64,000 nt of DNA from Nocardioides currus (GTDB lineage: Bacteria; Actinomycetota; Actinomycetes; Propionibacteriales; Nocardioidaceae), in NCBI RefSeq assembly GCF_003057875.1, contig NZ_PYXZ01000001.1:930001-994000 (forward strand), in the 5' to 3' direction. The translations under genes and the position numbers were made by a program. The notes below the pieces were generated by a model. It did not search any database and was not told the DNA's origin. It was given only the letters and a program-made list of their open reading frames with translations. Shown here piece after piece: positions 54,812 through 63,179 of the stretch. Numbering within the stretch: the stretch's first letter is position 1; each line of letters opens with the position of its first letter.

Positions 54812-55896
54812 CGCTCGCGCAGCCTGCGGGCCTGGAGGCGGACGCGCCGGCGGATGCTGTCGGGGTCGGTGCGGTCGGCGGCTTCGCGCGTCATCGTGGT
54901 GAGAGCGTCGAGGGCCGCGCCGAGCTGGAGCCGGGGGCTGACCGCGTCGGGGTCGCGCCAGCGCTCGTCGGGGCCGGGGCGGCGCGGGCGCAGGTCCTCG
55001 ACGTCGCCGATCACGTCGACCCCGGAGCCCTTGATCCACTCGATCCAGCGCTCGCCCTCGGCCTCGGCGTAGTCGTAGCGGTGCGGCGGCAGCCGGACCG
55101 GGATCGAGTCGCGGTTGGCCAGGACCTGCTGTGCGAGGAGCTGGCGGATCAGTCCGTCGTACGTCGCGTCGCGCCAGATCGGCATGTCGAGGCGGCGGTT
55201 GAGCCGGCGGATCAGCTGGGTCTCGGCGATCCCGAGCCCGCGGTTGTCGCGCTCGGAGTCGAGGGGCGCCCAGGAGGGGTCGATGCCGAAGGCCGTGCAG
55301 AAGCGCAGCCAGAGCTCGTCGCCGTGCGGACCGCGCTCGTGCGGGACGGTGACGACGTGCACCCGCTCTGGCGGCAGCTTCGCGCCCCAGCTCGACAACA
55401 CCTCGGGCAGGTCCATCGCCGCGCGGAACCAGGTCTTGCGCCGCTCGACCATGTTGAGGAAACGGTCGAAGGACCACTTGCGGCCCTGCTTGACGCTCTC
55501 CTGCCACGCGGCCGGGAGCTGGCGGCCGAGGTCGCGGGCGGAGTAGACGACGTGCACCTCGCTGCCCTCGAGGTCGTTCATGGCCCGGGCGATCTTCTCC
55601 GGCTTGGCCGGCGCCAGGATCTCGTGGCTGATGACGACGGTCCCGTCGGCGCGGCGCACGCGCCGGACCATCGTGTCCCAGGCGCCCTCCGCGTGGCCGG
55701 GCCGGCCGCCCCAGTCCTGGTCGATCAGGTCGAGCGCGGCGCGGAAGTGGAAGAGGTCGGCGTCCACGAGCCGGTTCTTGGTCGGGAAGTGCACCCCGTG
55801 CCCGGCCAGCGTCGAGGAGTTGAGCATCAGCCGGTCCTGCAGGTAGGTCGTCCCGGTCTTCGGGGCGCCGATGTGGAGATAGACGCGGCGGCTCAT
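54808..55896 (-). CDS. Sulfotransferase-like protein
   Basis: A 362-residue protein. The PAPS-loop motif is YLHIGAPKTGTTYLQDRLML (residues ~6-25), the 3'-phosphate block is VVYSARDLGRQLPAAWQESVK, and the C-terminal module is WIEWIKGSGVDVIGDVEDLRP. A central APAKPEKIARAMNDLEG region and a GLGIAETQLIRRLNRRLDMP block align with the protein at 52506-53684, so the two are paralogues. No membrane segments. The ATG overlaps the HMG-CoA lyase stop by 4 nt. The acceptor is unknown; a cell-surface glycan or lipid is possible. Confidence 0.82.
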   Translation of the reverse strand: MSRRVYLHIGAPKTGTTYLQDRLMLNSSTLAGHGVHFPTKNRLVDADLFHFRAALDLIDQDWGGRPGHAEGAWDTMVRRVRRADGTVVISHEILAPAKPEKIARAMNDLEGSEVHVVYSARDLGRQLPAAWQESVKQGRKWSFDRFLNMVERRKTWFRAAMDLPEVLSSWGAKLPPERVHVVTVPHERGPHGDELWLRFCTAFGIDPSWAPLDSERDNRGLGIAETQLIRRLNRRLDMPIWRDATYDGLIRQLLAQQVLANRDSIPVRLPPHRYDYAEAEGERWIEWIKGSGVDVIGDVEDLRPRRPGPDERWRDPDAVSPRLQLGAALDALTTMTREAADRTDPDSIRRRVRLQARRLRER

Positions 55897-56795
55897 GCAG
55901 GCGATTGTGCCAGCGCGCGCACCACCGCGCTGGGACTGGGCCGCCCGAGGTGGGAGGCCATCCACACGCTCGTCGACACCACGGCGTCGAGATCGACGCC
56001 CGTCTCGATCCCGAGGCCGTCCAGCATCCACACCAGGTCCTCGGTGGCGAGGTTGCCGGTGGCGCTCTTGGCGTACGGGCAGCCGCCGAGGCCGCCCGCG
56101 CTGGCGTCGTACGTCGTGATGCCCTCCTGGAGGGCGGAGAACGTGTTGGCCAGCGCCTGACCGTAGGTGTCGTGGAAGTGCATCGCGAGATCGTCGACGC
56201 GCATCCCCGCCGCGACGAAGCCGCCGATGAGGTCCTTGACGTGGCCGGCCGTGCCGACGCCGATCGTGTCGCCGAGGCTGAGCTGGCTCGCGCCGAGGTC
56301 GAAGAGCCGCTTGCCGACGCCGACGACCTGGTCGATCGGGACGGCTCCCTCCCACGGGTCGCCGAAGCACATCGAGACGTAGGCGCGGACGTCCAGGCCG
56401 GCGTCGCGGGCGCGCGTGACGGTCGGCTCGAACATCGCGAACTGCTCGTCGAGGGAGCGGTTGAGGTTCTTCTGCGCGAACGTCTCGGTGGCGCTGCCGA
56501 AGATGGCGATGTGCTGGAGGCCGAGCTCGAGCGCGCGGTCGAGGCCCCGCTCGTTGGGCACGAGGACCGGCAGGCCGCGACCCGACTCGCCCAGGGCGGT
56601 CATGACGTCGGCCGCGTCGGCGAGCTGTGGGACCCACCTGGGGTGCACGAAGCTCGTGGCCTCGACGACCGGCAGCCCGGCGGCCACGAGGCGCTGGATG
56701 AACTCGACCTTCACCTCGGTCGAGATCACGCCCTTCTCGTTCTGCAGGCCGTCGCGCGGGCCGACCTCGTAGATCGTGACCTTCGTCGGCATCAT
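55893..56795 (-). CDS. liuE: Hydroxymethylglutaryl-CoA lyase
   Basis: A 300-residue DRE-TIM metallolyase that splits HMG-CoA into acetyl-CoA and acetoacetate, the last step of leucine breakdown. Key residues: IYEVGPRDGLQNEKG (Arg/Asp of the active site), VEATSFVHPRWVPQLADA, metal-binding His pair in DLAMHFHDTYGQALAN and the catalytic Cys loop GLGGCPYAKSATGN. The length is typical. It overlaps the carboxylase alpha gene by 4 nt on one side and the sulfotransferase-like gene on the other. Confidence 0.96.
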   Translation of the reverse strand: MMPTKVTIYEVGPRDGLQNEKGVISTEVKVEFIQRLVAAGLPVVEATSFVHPRWVPQLADAADVMTALGESGRGLPVLVPNERGLDRALELGLQHIAIFGSATETFAQKNLNRSLDEQFAMFEPTVTRARDAGLDVRAYVSMCFGDPWEGAVPIDQVVGVGKRLFDLGASQLSLGDTIGVGTAGHVKDLIGGFVAAGMRVDDLAMHFHDTYGQALANTFSALQEGITTYDASAGGLGGCPYAKSATGNLATEDLVWMLDGLGIETGVDLDAVVSTSVWMASHLGRPSPSAVVRALAQSPA

Positions 56796-58708
56796 TCGGC
56801 GGCCTCCACCACGATCAGGGTGGCGCCGAGGGCGACCTGCTGGCCGGCGGCCGCGTTGACCTCGGTGACGGTCCCCGCGAAGGGCGCCTTGAGCGCGAGC
56901 TCCATCTTCATCGCCTCCATCACCCCCAGCGTCTCACCCTCGACGACGGCCTGGCCGACGGCGACGTTGACGGCGAGCACGGTGCCCGGCATGGGGGCGA
57001 CCAGGGTGCCGTCGCCGGCCTCGGGACCGTGGTCGGCGAACGGGTCGGGCCGCTCCCAGACCCACCGCTGCCCGCGGTGCACGACGTCGACGAAGCCACG
57101 CTGCACGTTGAGCACGGCGTGCTCGGCGACCCCGTCCACCATCAGGTGGACCGTGTGGTCGGCCGCGGAGACGAGGCGTACGTCGCGGGTCCGGCCGTCG
57201 CTCTCGACGCGCCCGCGCGCCCGGTCGACCACCACGAGGTCGTCGCCGAGGACCACGGTCGCGGGCGCGGGGTCCGCGCCCATCCGCCAGCCGTCGGCCT
57301 GCCACGGACCCGGGCCGGCCCGGTTGGACATGGTCTCGAGGAGCACCTCGGTCCACGCACCGAAGACTCGCGCGAGCCCGGCGTCCGGCACCGGGACCTC
57401 GTGGCGGTCGAGCCACGCCGTGTCGATGGTCGCGTCGCGGAACTCCTCGGAGTCGGCGAGCGCCCGCAGGAAGCCGGTGTTGGTGGTGATGCCGAGGATG
57501 GCGGTCTCGTCTAGCGCCGCCACGAGCGCCGTCCGGGCGGCCTCGCGGTCGGGTCCGGTCGCGACCACCTTGCCGAGCATCGGGTCGTAGGAGGTGCTGA
57601 CCTCCTGCTCGGCCTCGAGCGCGTGGTCGACGCGGACCGTGGTCGGCCACCGGACGATCGAGGTGCGGCCCGCCTGCGGCAGGAAGCCGTGGAAGGAGTC
57701 CTCCGCGTAGACGCGCGCCTCGATGGCGTGGCCCTCGAGCGCGACGTCGTCCTGCGCGAAGCCGAGGGGCTCTCCGGTGGCGACGAGCAGTTGGAGCTCG
57801 ACGAGGTCGACGCGCTCCCCGCGGATCCGCGTGACCTCCTCGGTGACCGGGTGCTCGACCTGGAGCCGAGTGTTCATCTCGAGGAAGTAGAACTCGCCGG
57901 TCGCGTTGTCAAGGAGGAACTCGACGGTGCCGGCACCGGTGTAGCCGACCTGCCGGGCCAGGTCGACGCCGGCCGTCGTGATGGCCGCCTGCTGATCGCT
58001 CGTCAGCGTCGGTGCCGGCGCCTCCTCGAGCACCTTCTGGTGCCGACGCTGGGTGGAGCAGTCGCGCTCGAAGAAGTGCAGCACGGTGCCGTGGGAGTCG
58101 CCCAGGACCTGCACCTCGATGTGGCGGCCCGACTCGACGTACTTCTCGATGAGCAGCGTGTCGTCGCCGAAGGCCTTCGCCGCCTCGCGGGCCGCGGCGG
58201 CCATGGCCTCGGGCAGCTCGGCGGCCGTCCGCACGACACGCATGCCCTTGCCGCCACCACCGGCGGCCGCCTTGACCAGCACCGGGTAGGCCAGCGTGGC
58301 GGGGTCGTCGTCGAGGGCGTACGCCGGCACGACGGGCACCCCGGCGGTGACGGCGATCTCGCGGGCGGCGTCCTTGCGGCCCATCGCGTCCATCACGTCG
58401 GCGCTCGGGCCGACGAGGGTGATGCCGGACTCGGCGAGGGCGCGCGCGAACGGGGCGCGCTCGGAGAGGAACCCGTAGCCGGGGTGGACGTGGCTCGCGC
58501 CGCTCTCGCGGGCGGCGGCGACCACCTCGTCGACGTCGAGGTAGGACCCGACGCGGACGGCACGGTCGGCCTCCCGCACGTGCAGGGCGCCGGCGTCGAG
58601 GTCGGTGTGGATCGCGACGGTCTGCCAGCCGAGCCGGCGGGCGGTGCGGATGACGCGGCGGGCGATCTCGCCACGGTTGGCGATCATGACTGTGTTCATC
58701 TGGTCCAT
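56792..58708 (-). CDS. liuD: Biotin-dependent acyl-CoA carboxylase alpha subunit (methylcrotonyl-CoA carboxylase type)
   Basis: A 638-residue biotin carboxylase plus carrier. BC domain: MIANRGEIARRVIRTARRLG, ATP-grasp GGGGKGMRVV, HIEVQVLGDSHG, ERDCSTQRRHQKV and EMNTRLQVEHPVTE. A linker follows and then a C-terminal BCCP domain with the biotin site EAMKMELAL. It carboxylates biotin for the beta subunit encoded directly upstream. The ATG at 58708 is coupled to the beta stop (TGATG); an in-frame ATG at 58699 gives the more usual N-terminus. Confidence 0.94.
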   Translation of the reverse strand: MDQMNTVMIANRGEIARRVIRTARRLGWQTVAIHTDLDAGALHVREADRAVRVGSYLDVDEVVAAARESGASHVHPGYGFLSERAPFARALAESGITLVGPSADVMDAMGRKDAAREIAVTAGVPVVPAYALDDDPATLAYPVLVKAAAGGGGKGMRVVRTAAELPEAMAAAAREAAKAFGDDTLLIEKYVESGRHIEVQVLGDSHGTVLHFFERDCSTQRRHQKVLEEAPAPTLTSDQQAAITTAGVDLARQVGYTGAGTVEFLLDNATGEFYFLEMNTRLQVEHPVTEEVTRIRGERVDLVELQLLVATGEPLGFAQDDVALEGHAIEARVYAEDSFHGFLPQAGRTSIVRWPTTVRVDHALEAEQEVSTSYDPMLGKVVATGPDREAARTALVAALDETAILGITTNTGFLRALADSEEFRDATIDTAWLDRHEVPVPDAGLARVFGAWTEVLLETMSNRAGPGPWQADGWRMGADPAPATVVLGDDLVVVDRARGRVESDGRTRDVRLVSAADHTVHLMVDGVAEHAVLNVQRGFVDVVHRGQRWVWERPDPFADHGPEAGDGTLVAPMPGTVLAVNVAVGQAVVEGETLGVMEAMKMELALKAPFAGTVTEVNAAAGQQVALGATLIVVEAAE

Positions 58709-60306
58709 CACATCCGGAAGACGCCGTAGGAGGGCTCGGGCACCGGGACCGCGGAGGTCACCGAGAGCGCCATGCCGAGGATGCGGCGGGTGTCGGCGGG
58801 GTCGATCACGCCGTCGTCCCACAGCCGGGCCGAGGAGTAGTAGGGCGAGCCCTGCGTCTCGTACTGCTCGCGGATCGGCGCCTTGAACGCCTCCACCTGC
58901 TCGTCGGTCTCCAGGTCGGTGCGCACGGTGGCGAGCACGCCCGCCGCCTGCTCGCCGCCCATCACCGAGATCCGGGCGTTGGGCCACATCCACAGGAAGC
59001 GCGGGTCGTAGGCACGACCGTTCATGCCGTAGTTGCCGGCCCCGAACGAGCCCCCGATGACGACGGTGAACTTCGGCACGACGCTGCACGCGACGGCCGT
59101 GACGAGCTTGGCGCCGTCGCGCGCGATGCCCTTGTTCTCGTACTCCCGCCCGACCATGAAGCCGGTGATGTTCTGCAGGAAGACCAGCGGGATCTTGCGC
59201 TGGTTGCACAGCTCGACGAAGTGCGCGCCCTTGAGCGAGGACTCGCTGAACAGGATGCCGTTGTTGGCGACGATGCCGACCTCGTGGCCGTGGATGCGCG
59301 CGAAGCCGCACACCAGCGTCTCGCCGTACAGCTTCTTGAACTCGTGGAACCTGCTGCCGTCGACGACGCGGCGGATCACCTCGCGCACGTCGTAGGGCGT
59401 GCGGGTGTCGGTGGGGACGACGTCGTAGAGCGACTCGGGCGGCTCGTGCGGCTCCTCGACGGTCTCCGGGTCGATGCGCGACGGCTCGGGCGGCGGCAGG
59501 GTGTCGATGACGCTGCGCAGGATCGCGAGGGCGTGGGCGTCGTCCTCGGCGAGGTGGTCGACGACGCCGGACGTGCGCGCGTGCACGTCACCGCCGCCGA
59601 GGTCCTCGGCGCTGACGACCTCGCCGGTCGCAGCCTTCACCAGCGGCGGGCCGCCGAGGAAGATCGTGCCCTGGTTGCGCACGATCACGGTCTCGTCGGA
59701 CATGGCCGGGACGTAGGCGCCGCCGGCGGTGCACGAGCCCATCACCGCGGCGAGCTGCGGCACGCCCCGGGCGGAGAGGTTGGCCTGGTTGAAGAAGATC
59801 CGGCCGAAGTGCTCGCGGTCGGGGAACACCTCGTCCTGCATCGGGAGGAACGCCCCGCCGGAGTCCACCAGCGCGATGCAGGGCAGGCGGTTCTCGGCCG
59901 CGACGGTCTGCGCCCGGAGGTGCTTCTTGACCGTCATCGGGTAGTAGGTGCCGCCCTTGACGGTCGCGTCGTTGGCGATCACCATCACCGGCCGCCCGTG
60001 CACGAGGCCGATGCCGGTGACGATGCTCGCGGACGGGACGGCGTAGTCGTCGCCGTCCTTGCCAGCTGCGTCCTTGCCGGCTGCGTCCTTTCCATACATG
60101 CCGTACGCCGCCAGCGGAGCCAGCTCCAGGAACGGACTGCCCGGGTCGAGCAGCCGGTCGACCCGGTCGCGGACCAGCAGCTTGCCGCGGCCCGTGTGCT
60201 TGGCCCGCGCGCTCTCCGACCCGCCCTGCCGGACGATCGCCAGTCGCTCCCGCAGGTCGTCGACGAGCTCGCGCATGGTCGGGGTGGCCGGTGTCTCGTC
60301 ACTCAC
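58708..60306 (-). CDS. liuB: Acyl-CoA carboxylase beta subunit (methylcrotonyl-CoA carboxylase carboxyltransferase)
   Basis: A 532-residue carboxyltransferase. The block [20 protein letters not shown] followed by [28 protein letters not shown] is characteristic of methylcrotonyl-CoA carboxylase beta. A C-terminal crotonase-like half contains [20 protein letters not shown] and [26 protein letters not shown]-type pentapeptide repeat interrupts residues ~76-87 (bases near 60050-60095). The GTG at 60306 is placed 7 nt after a TAACCT -10 box, with no Shine-Dalgarno, so the operon mRNA is probably leaderless. First gene of a six-gene polycistron. Confidence 0.94.
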   Translation of the reverse strand: MSDETPATPTMRELVDDLRERLAIVRQGGSESARAKHTGRGKLLVRDRVDRLLDPGSPFLELAPLAAYGMYGKDAAGKDAAGKDGDDYAVPSASIVTGIGLVHGRPVMVIANDATVKGGTYYPMTVKKHLRAQTVAAENRLPCIALVDSGGAFLPMQDEVFPDREHFGRIFFNQANLSARGVPQLAAVMGSCTAGGAYVPAMSDETVIVRNQGTIFLGGPPLVKAATGEVVSAEDLGGGDVHARTSGVVDHLAEDDAHALAILRSVIDTLPPPEPSRIDPETVEEPHEPPESLYDVVPTDTRTPYDVREVIRRVVDGSRFHEFKKLYGETLVCGFARIHGHEVGIVANNGILFSESSLKGAHFVELCNQRKIPLVFLQNITGFMVGREYENKGIARDGAKLVTAVACSVVPKFTVVIGGSFGAGNYGMNGRAYDPRFLWMWPNARISVMGGEQAAGVLATVRTDLETDEQVEAFKAPIREQYETQGSPYYSSARLWDDGVIDPADTRRILGMALSVTSAVPVPEPSYGVFRM

Positions 60307-60312
60307 ACCCGT

Positions 60313-60334
60313 GAGGTTAGCGATCGTTAACCTC
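60313..60334 (-). promoter_or_regulatory. TetR-type operator and leaderless promoter of the leucine-degradation operon
   Basis: A 22-bp near-perfect palindrome around GTTAGCGATCGTTAAC (60316-60331), one mismatched pair. Its half-sites match the palindrome before the TetR gene at 61343. On the minus strand the TAACCT -10 box (60314-60319) lies inside it, 7 nt before the GTG of liuB, so a bound repressor would block RNA polymerase. Confidence 0.75.
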
Positions 60335-61046
60335 GCGCGTCCAGTGCGAGACGCGCGGCCACGCCTTCCAGGTGTCGGCACACCGCGGCCTCGACCTCCT
60401 CGGACGTCAGCAGCGCCTGCCGCGCGGCCCGCGACTGCTCCTCGTCCTCCCGGTCCTCCCGGTCCTCCCCGTCCTCTCCGTCCTCCCCGTCACCCTCGAC
60501 TGCCAGCCCCGGGACGAGCGCCGTCAGGCCGATGAGGAGCGCCCACAGGTCCGTGCCCTCCTCCGCGACCGCCGCGGCAGGGACGCCGCACTCCTCCAGG
60601 ACGACCACGCAGAGCTCGCGAAGGCCGCCGAGGTGCGAGGCCACCGCCTCACCGACCCGCCTGTCGTGCCGACCCAGCGCGAGGAAGTCGACCTGCACGC
60701 CGACGAGCATGTCCGTGCTCCGGTCGAGTCCGAGGTGGCCGACCAGCAGTCGGGCCGCGCGCTCCGGGGTCAGCGGCTCGGGTGGGACCGGGCTGAGGAT
60801 CCGGTTGCGTCGGCCGAGGAGGACATTGCGGAAGGCCCAGAGCTGGGCGCGGACGACGAGCTCGTAGGCGCAGGCCAGCATCACGCTCTTCGTGTCGTAG
60901 TAGTGGCGCATCAGGCCGACGCTGCAGTGCGCCTCGGCGGCCGCGGCCCGCACCGTCACCGCGGGCATGCCGCCGCGATGCACGAGTCGGACGATGGCCC
61001 AGAAGAGGGGTTCGCCCGCCAGGTCACGACCACCACCATTCGCCAT
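60327..61046 (-). CDS. TetR-family transcriptional regulator
   Basis: A 239-residue regulator. The N-terminal HTH is [20 protein letters not shown] followed by [19 protein letters not shown]; the C-terminal ligand domain is divergent. [18 protein letters not shown] acidic run (9-bp-type repeats near 60450-60490) sits in the C-terminal part. The stop TAA lies within the operator of the liu operon. Its own targets are unclear; it is not the obvious match for the GTTAGCG operator, which also precedes the other TetR gene. The ATG at 61046 has a TAGACA box 6 nt upstream. Confidence 0.85.
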   Translation of the reverse strand: MANGGGRDLAGEPLFWAIVRLVHRGGMPAVTVRAAAAEAHCSVGLMRHYYDTKSVMLACAYELVVRAQLWAFRNVLLGRRNRILSPVPPEPLTPERAARLLVGHLGLDRSTDMLVGVQVDFLALGRHDRRVGEAVASHLGGLRELCVVVLEECGVPAAAVAEEGTDLWALLIGLTALVPGLAVEGDGEDGEDGEDREDREDEEQSRAARQALLTSEEVEAAVCRHLEGVAARLALDARG

Positions 61047-61139
61047 GCTCGATGTCTACCCGGGATCGGCGCCGGACGTCGGGCGTCCTCCACAGGTCGA
61101 CGTGCGTGACACAGGCGTACCGAAAATCTTCGCGCCACC

Positions 61140-61317
61140 TGAGCTCCGAATGACACAGGTGTGCTGGGATCCCGACACGCTTGTGTCGATCGCCCGCTCG
61201 GAGCGCCCGCCGTTTCGGCACATCCGTGTCGATCGCCCGTCCGGAGCGCCCGCCGTCTCGGCACACCTGTGTCATCCGCCGACCCGGTTCGGATCGTGGA
61301 TCGACACGCCCGTGTCG
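61140..61317. repeat. 43-bp tandem repeat and cluster of GACAC...GTGTC palindromes between two TetR genes
   Basis: Two 43-bp units start at 61183 and 61226 (GTGTCGATCGCCCG, then CGGAGCGCCCGCCGT and TCGGCACA), and a third begins at 61269 but diverges. Around them are imperfect palindromes such as GACACGCTTGTGTC, GCACACCTGTGTC and GACACGCCCGTGTC. The region 61047-61342 holds no gene. Confidence 0.75.
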
Positions 61318-61336
61318 GGTTAGCGAGCGCTAACCT
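61318..61336 (+). promoter_or_regulatory. TetR operator and leaderless promoter of the 61343 regulator
   Basis: Perfect 8-bp arms GGTTAGCG (61318-61325) and CGCTAACC (61328-61335) around AG. The right arm contains most of the TAACCT -10 box (61331-61336), 6 nt before the GTG start, the same design as in front of liuB. Confidence 0.75.
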
Positions 61337-61342
61337 ACGAGC

Positions 61343-61942
61343 GTGACGCAGACCGAGCCCACGTCGAGCCAGCAGCTGGGTCACACGCCGCGGCGCCAGC
61401 AGATCCTCGACATCGCGGCCGACCTGTTCGCCCGGCGCGGCTTCCACGGCGTCTCGGTCGCCGAGCTCGGCGCCGCGTGCGGCATCTCCGGACCGGCGCT
61501 CTACAAGCACTTCCCGAGCAAGGACGCGGTGCTGGCCGAGATGCTGGTCTCGATCAGCGAGCGGCTGCTGGCGGAGGGATCCGCCCGGGCCGAGGCATCG
61601 GCGGACCCGCGGTCCGCGATCGAGGCCCTCGTCGAGTGGCACATCGAGTTCGCCCTCGGGCACCGCGCGCTGATCGTCGTCCAGGACCGCGACTGGTCGT
61701 CGCTCCCGGAGGACGCTCGCGAACGGGTGCGCGGACTGCAGCGGGCGTACGTCGACGTGTGGGCCGACCAGCTCAAGCGGGCGCACCACGGTCTGCGCAC
61801 CGAGCGCGCCCACGCGATGGCGCACGCCGCCTTCGGGCTCCTCAACTCGACTCCCCACAGCGCGCTGATCCCGGACGGCCAGATGCACGACCTGCTGCGT
61901 CGGATGGCACTGGCCGCACTGCTGCCGGAGGCGGATCGATAG
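61343..61942 (+). CDS. TetR-family regulator, probable repressor of the leucine-degradation operon and of itself
   Basis: A 199-residue regulator. HTH: RRQQILDIAADLFARRGFHG, then VSVAELGAACGISGPALYKHFPSKDAVLAEM (residues ~17-66), followed by a ligand-binding helical domain (VEWHIEFALGHRALIVVQDR). Both its own promoter and that of liuB carry the GTTAGCG palindrome over the -10 box, supporting direct repression, probably relieved by an acyl-CoA intermediate. The effector is inferred. The GTG start is leaderless-type. The ferritin gene follows after 10 nt but has its own -10-like box. Confidence 0.88.
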   Translation: MTQTEPTSSQQLGHTPRRQQILDIAADLFARRGFHGVSVAELGAACGISGPALYKHFPSKDAVLAEMLVSISERLLAEGSARAEASADPRSAIEALVEWHIEFALGHRALIVVQDRDWSSLPEDARERVRGLQRAYVDVWADQLKRAHHGLRTERAHAMAHAAFGLLNSTPHSALIPDGQMHDLLRRMALAALLPEADR

Positions 61943-61945
61943 GGT
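61940..61945 (+). promoter_or_regulatory. Candidate -10 box of the ferritin gene (leaderless)
   Basis: TAGGGT lies 7 nt before the ATG at 61953, overlapping the stop of the TetR gene. Confidence 0.45.
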
Positions 61946-61952
61946 CCTCCGC

Positions 61953-62474
61953 ATGAAGCTCAGCTCGAAGTTGGAAAAGGCCTTCAACGCCCAGATCACC
62001 CTGGAGTTCCAGGCCTCTCTGGTCTACCGCCAGCTGGCGATCGAGCTCGAGATGATGGACCTCCCCGGGATGGCCGCCTGGCTGCGCCACCAGGCGGACG
62101 AGGAGATCGTCCACGCCAACAAGTTCATCGACCACGTCGCCGACCGTGACAACCACCCCGTGATCGGCGCGACGACCGCGCCGCAGGTGAAGGTGCGCTC
62201 GGTGCTCGACGCGTTCAAGGCCGCGCTCGCGCACGAGGAGCGGGTCTCGGAGTCGATCCGCAACCTCTACCGCATCGCCGAGTCCGAGGGCGACCTGGAC
62301 TCCCGCCCGCTCCTGAACTGGTTCATCGAGGAACAGGTCGAGGAGGAGGCGACGGTCAAGGAGATCGTCGGCCGCGTCACCATGATCAAGGACGACGGCC
62401 CCGGCCTGCTCCGCCTCGACGAGGAGCTCGGCGCCCGCCCGGTCGCCACCACCGAGGCGAGGACCAAGGGCTGA
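61953..62474 (+). CDS. Ferritin
   Basis: A 173-residue iron-storage protein. Ferroxidase-site residues lie in helix A (TLEFQASLVYRQLAIELEMM, Glu near residue 17), helix B (ADEEIVHANKFIDHV, Glu and His) and helix D (WFIEEQVEEEATVKEIVGRV). The length is normal for non-haem ferritin; no Met ligand pattern of bacterioferritin was seen. It stores and detoxifies iron in the cytoplasm. The acidic C-terminal helix is complete. Convergent with the SWIM gene 3 nt away. Confidence 0.94.
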   Translation: MKLSSKLEKAFNAQITLEFQASLVYRQLAIELEMMDLPGMAAWLRHQADEEIVHANKFIDHVADRDNHPVIGATTAPQVKVRSVLDAFKAALAHEERVSESIRNLYRIAESEGDLDSRPLLNWFIEEQVEEEATVKEIVGRVTMIKDDGPGLLRLDEELGARPVATTEARTKG

Positions 62475-62477
62475 GCC

Positions 62478-63179
62478 TCACTCGGCGAGCAGCTTGGCGA
62501 GGTCCCGCGCGGCCCGCAGCGCTGCTTCCTCGGCGATCGCGAGGTCGTCGACCGGCTCCGCGGCACCCGCGGGCACGTCCTGATCGGACGACCCGGCCCC
62601 CACGTCCGGCCGCGAGAGCGTGAGCGCGTGCAGCCGGGTCAGCAGGTCGTCGCGGGCCAGGCCGCGGAGCTGGAACAGCACGAACGGGTCCCGCTGGACC
62701 AGCCAGCCGAGCTGGGTGAGCACCGCCAGCGCGTGCGGGCACGGGTCCAGCCAGGAGTCGCAGCTGCAGGCGGAGCCCAGCTCGCCGCCGTACGGCAACA
62801 GCTCGACGCCCGCCTCCTCGACCGCCTCGACGAACGCATGAGGCAGGTCGCCCGACATCAGCGCACCGATCCGCCCGGACTCGGCGGCGATCAGCTCGAC
62901 GAGCACCTGCTGGTCCGCGGCGGCCAGCACGGGCACGCTGCCGGTCACGGTGCGCGCCTCGTCGCCGTCGAGCACCGCGGCGACGAAGGCGCCCGCGGCC
63001 ACGGTGATGGCGCCGACGTCGCCAGCCCGCGCGTGCCGCCGACCCTGCTTGAGTTCCGCCGACGCGAACGCCGCCTCCTCGACGGCACGCAGGAAGGCCT
63101 TGCTCCACCAGCTGCTCGGGGCCGGGCCGCGTCGGGGCGCGAAGCGCGGGTGGGTGACCCCGCCGGACAGCTCACTCAT
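62478..63179 (-). CDS. SWIM zinc-finger protein
   Basis: A 233-residue protein with one SWIM motif, CSCDSWLDPCPHALAVL (C-x-C...C-x-H, near residue 133-150). The N-terminus is basic/aromatic (HPRFAPRRGPAPSSWWSKAF), followed by a helical region. In actinobacteria this gene typically follows a SNF2-family helicase gene, and here its ATG overlaps the helicase stop by 8 nt, so the two probably form a DNA- or RNA-remodelling pair. Function unproven. Confidence 0.9.
   Translation of the reverse strand: MSELSGGVTHPRFAPRRGPAPSSWWSKAFLRAVEEAAFASAELKQGRRHARAGDVGAITVAAGAFVAAVLDGDEARTVTGSVPVLAAADQQVLVELIAAESGRIGALMSGDLPHAFVEAVEEAGVELLPYGGELGSACSCDSWLDPCPHALAVLTQLGWLVQRDPFVLFQLRGLARDDLLTRLHALTLSRPDVGAGSSDQDVPAGAAEPVDDLAIAEEAALRAARDLAKLLAE

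Noticed and set aside
61024-61275. Minus-strand open frame across the 43-bp repeat region
   Set aside because: It is made of translated repeat units without a ribosome site or family resemblance.
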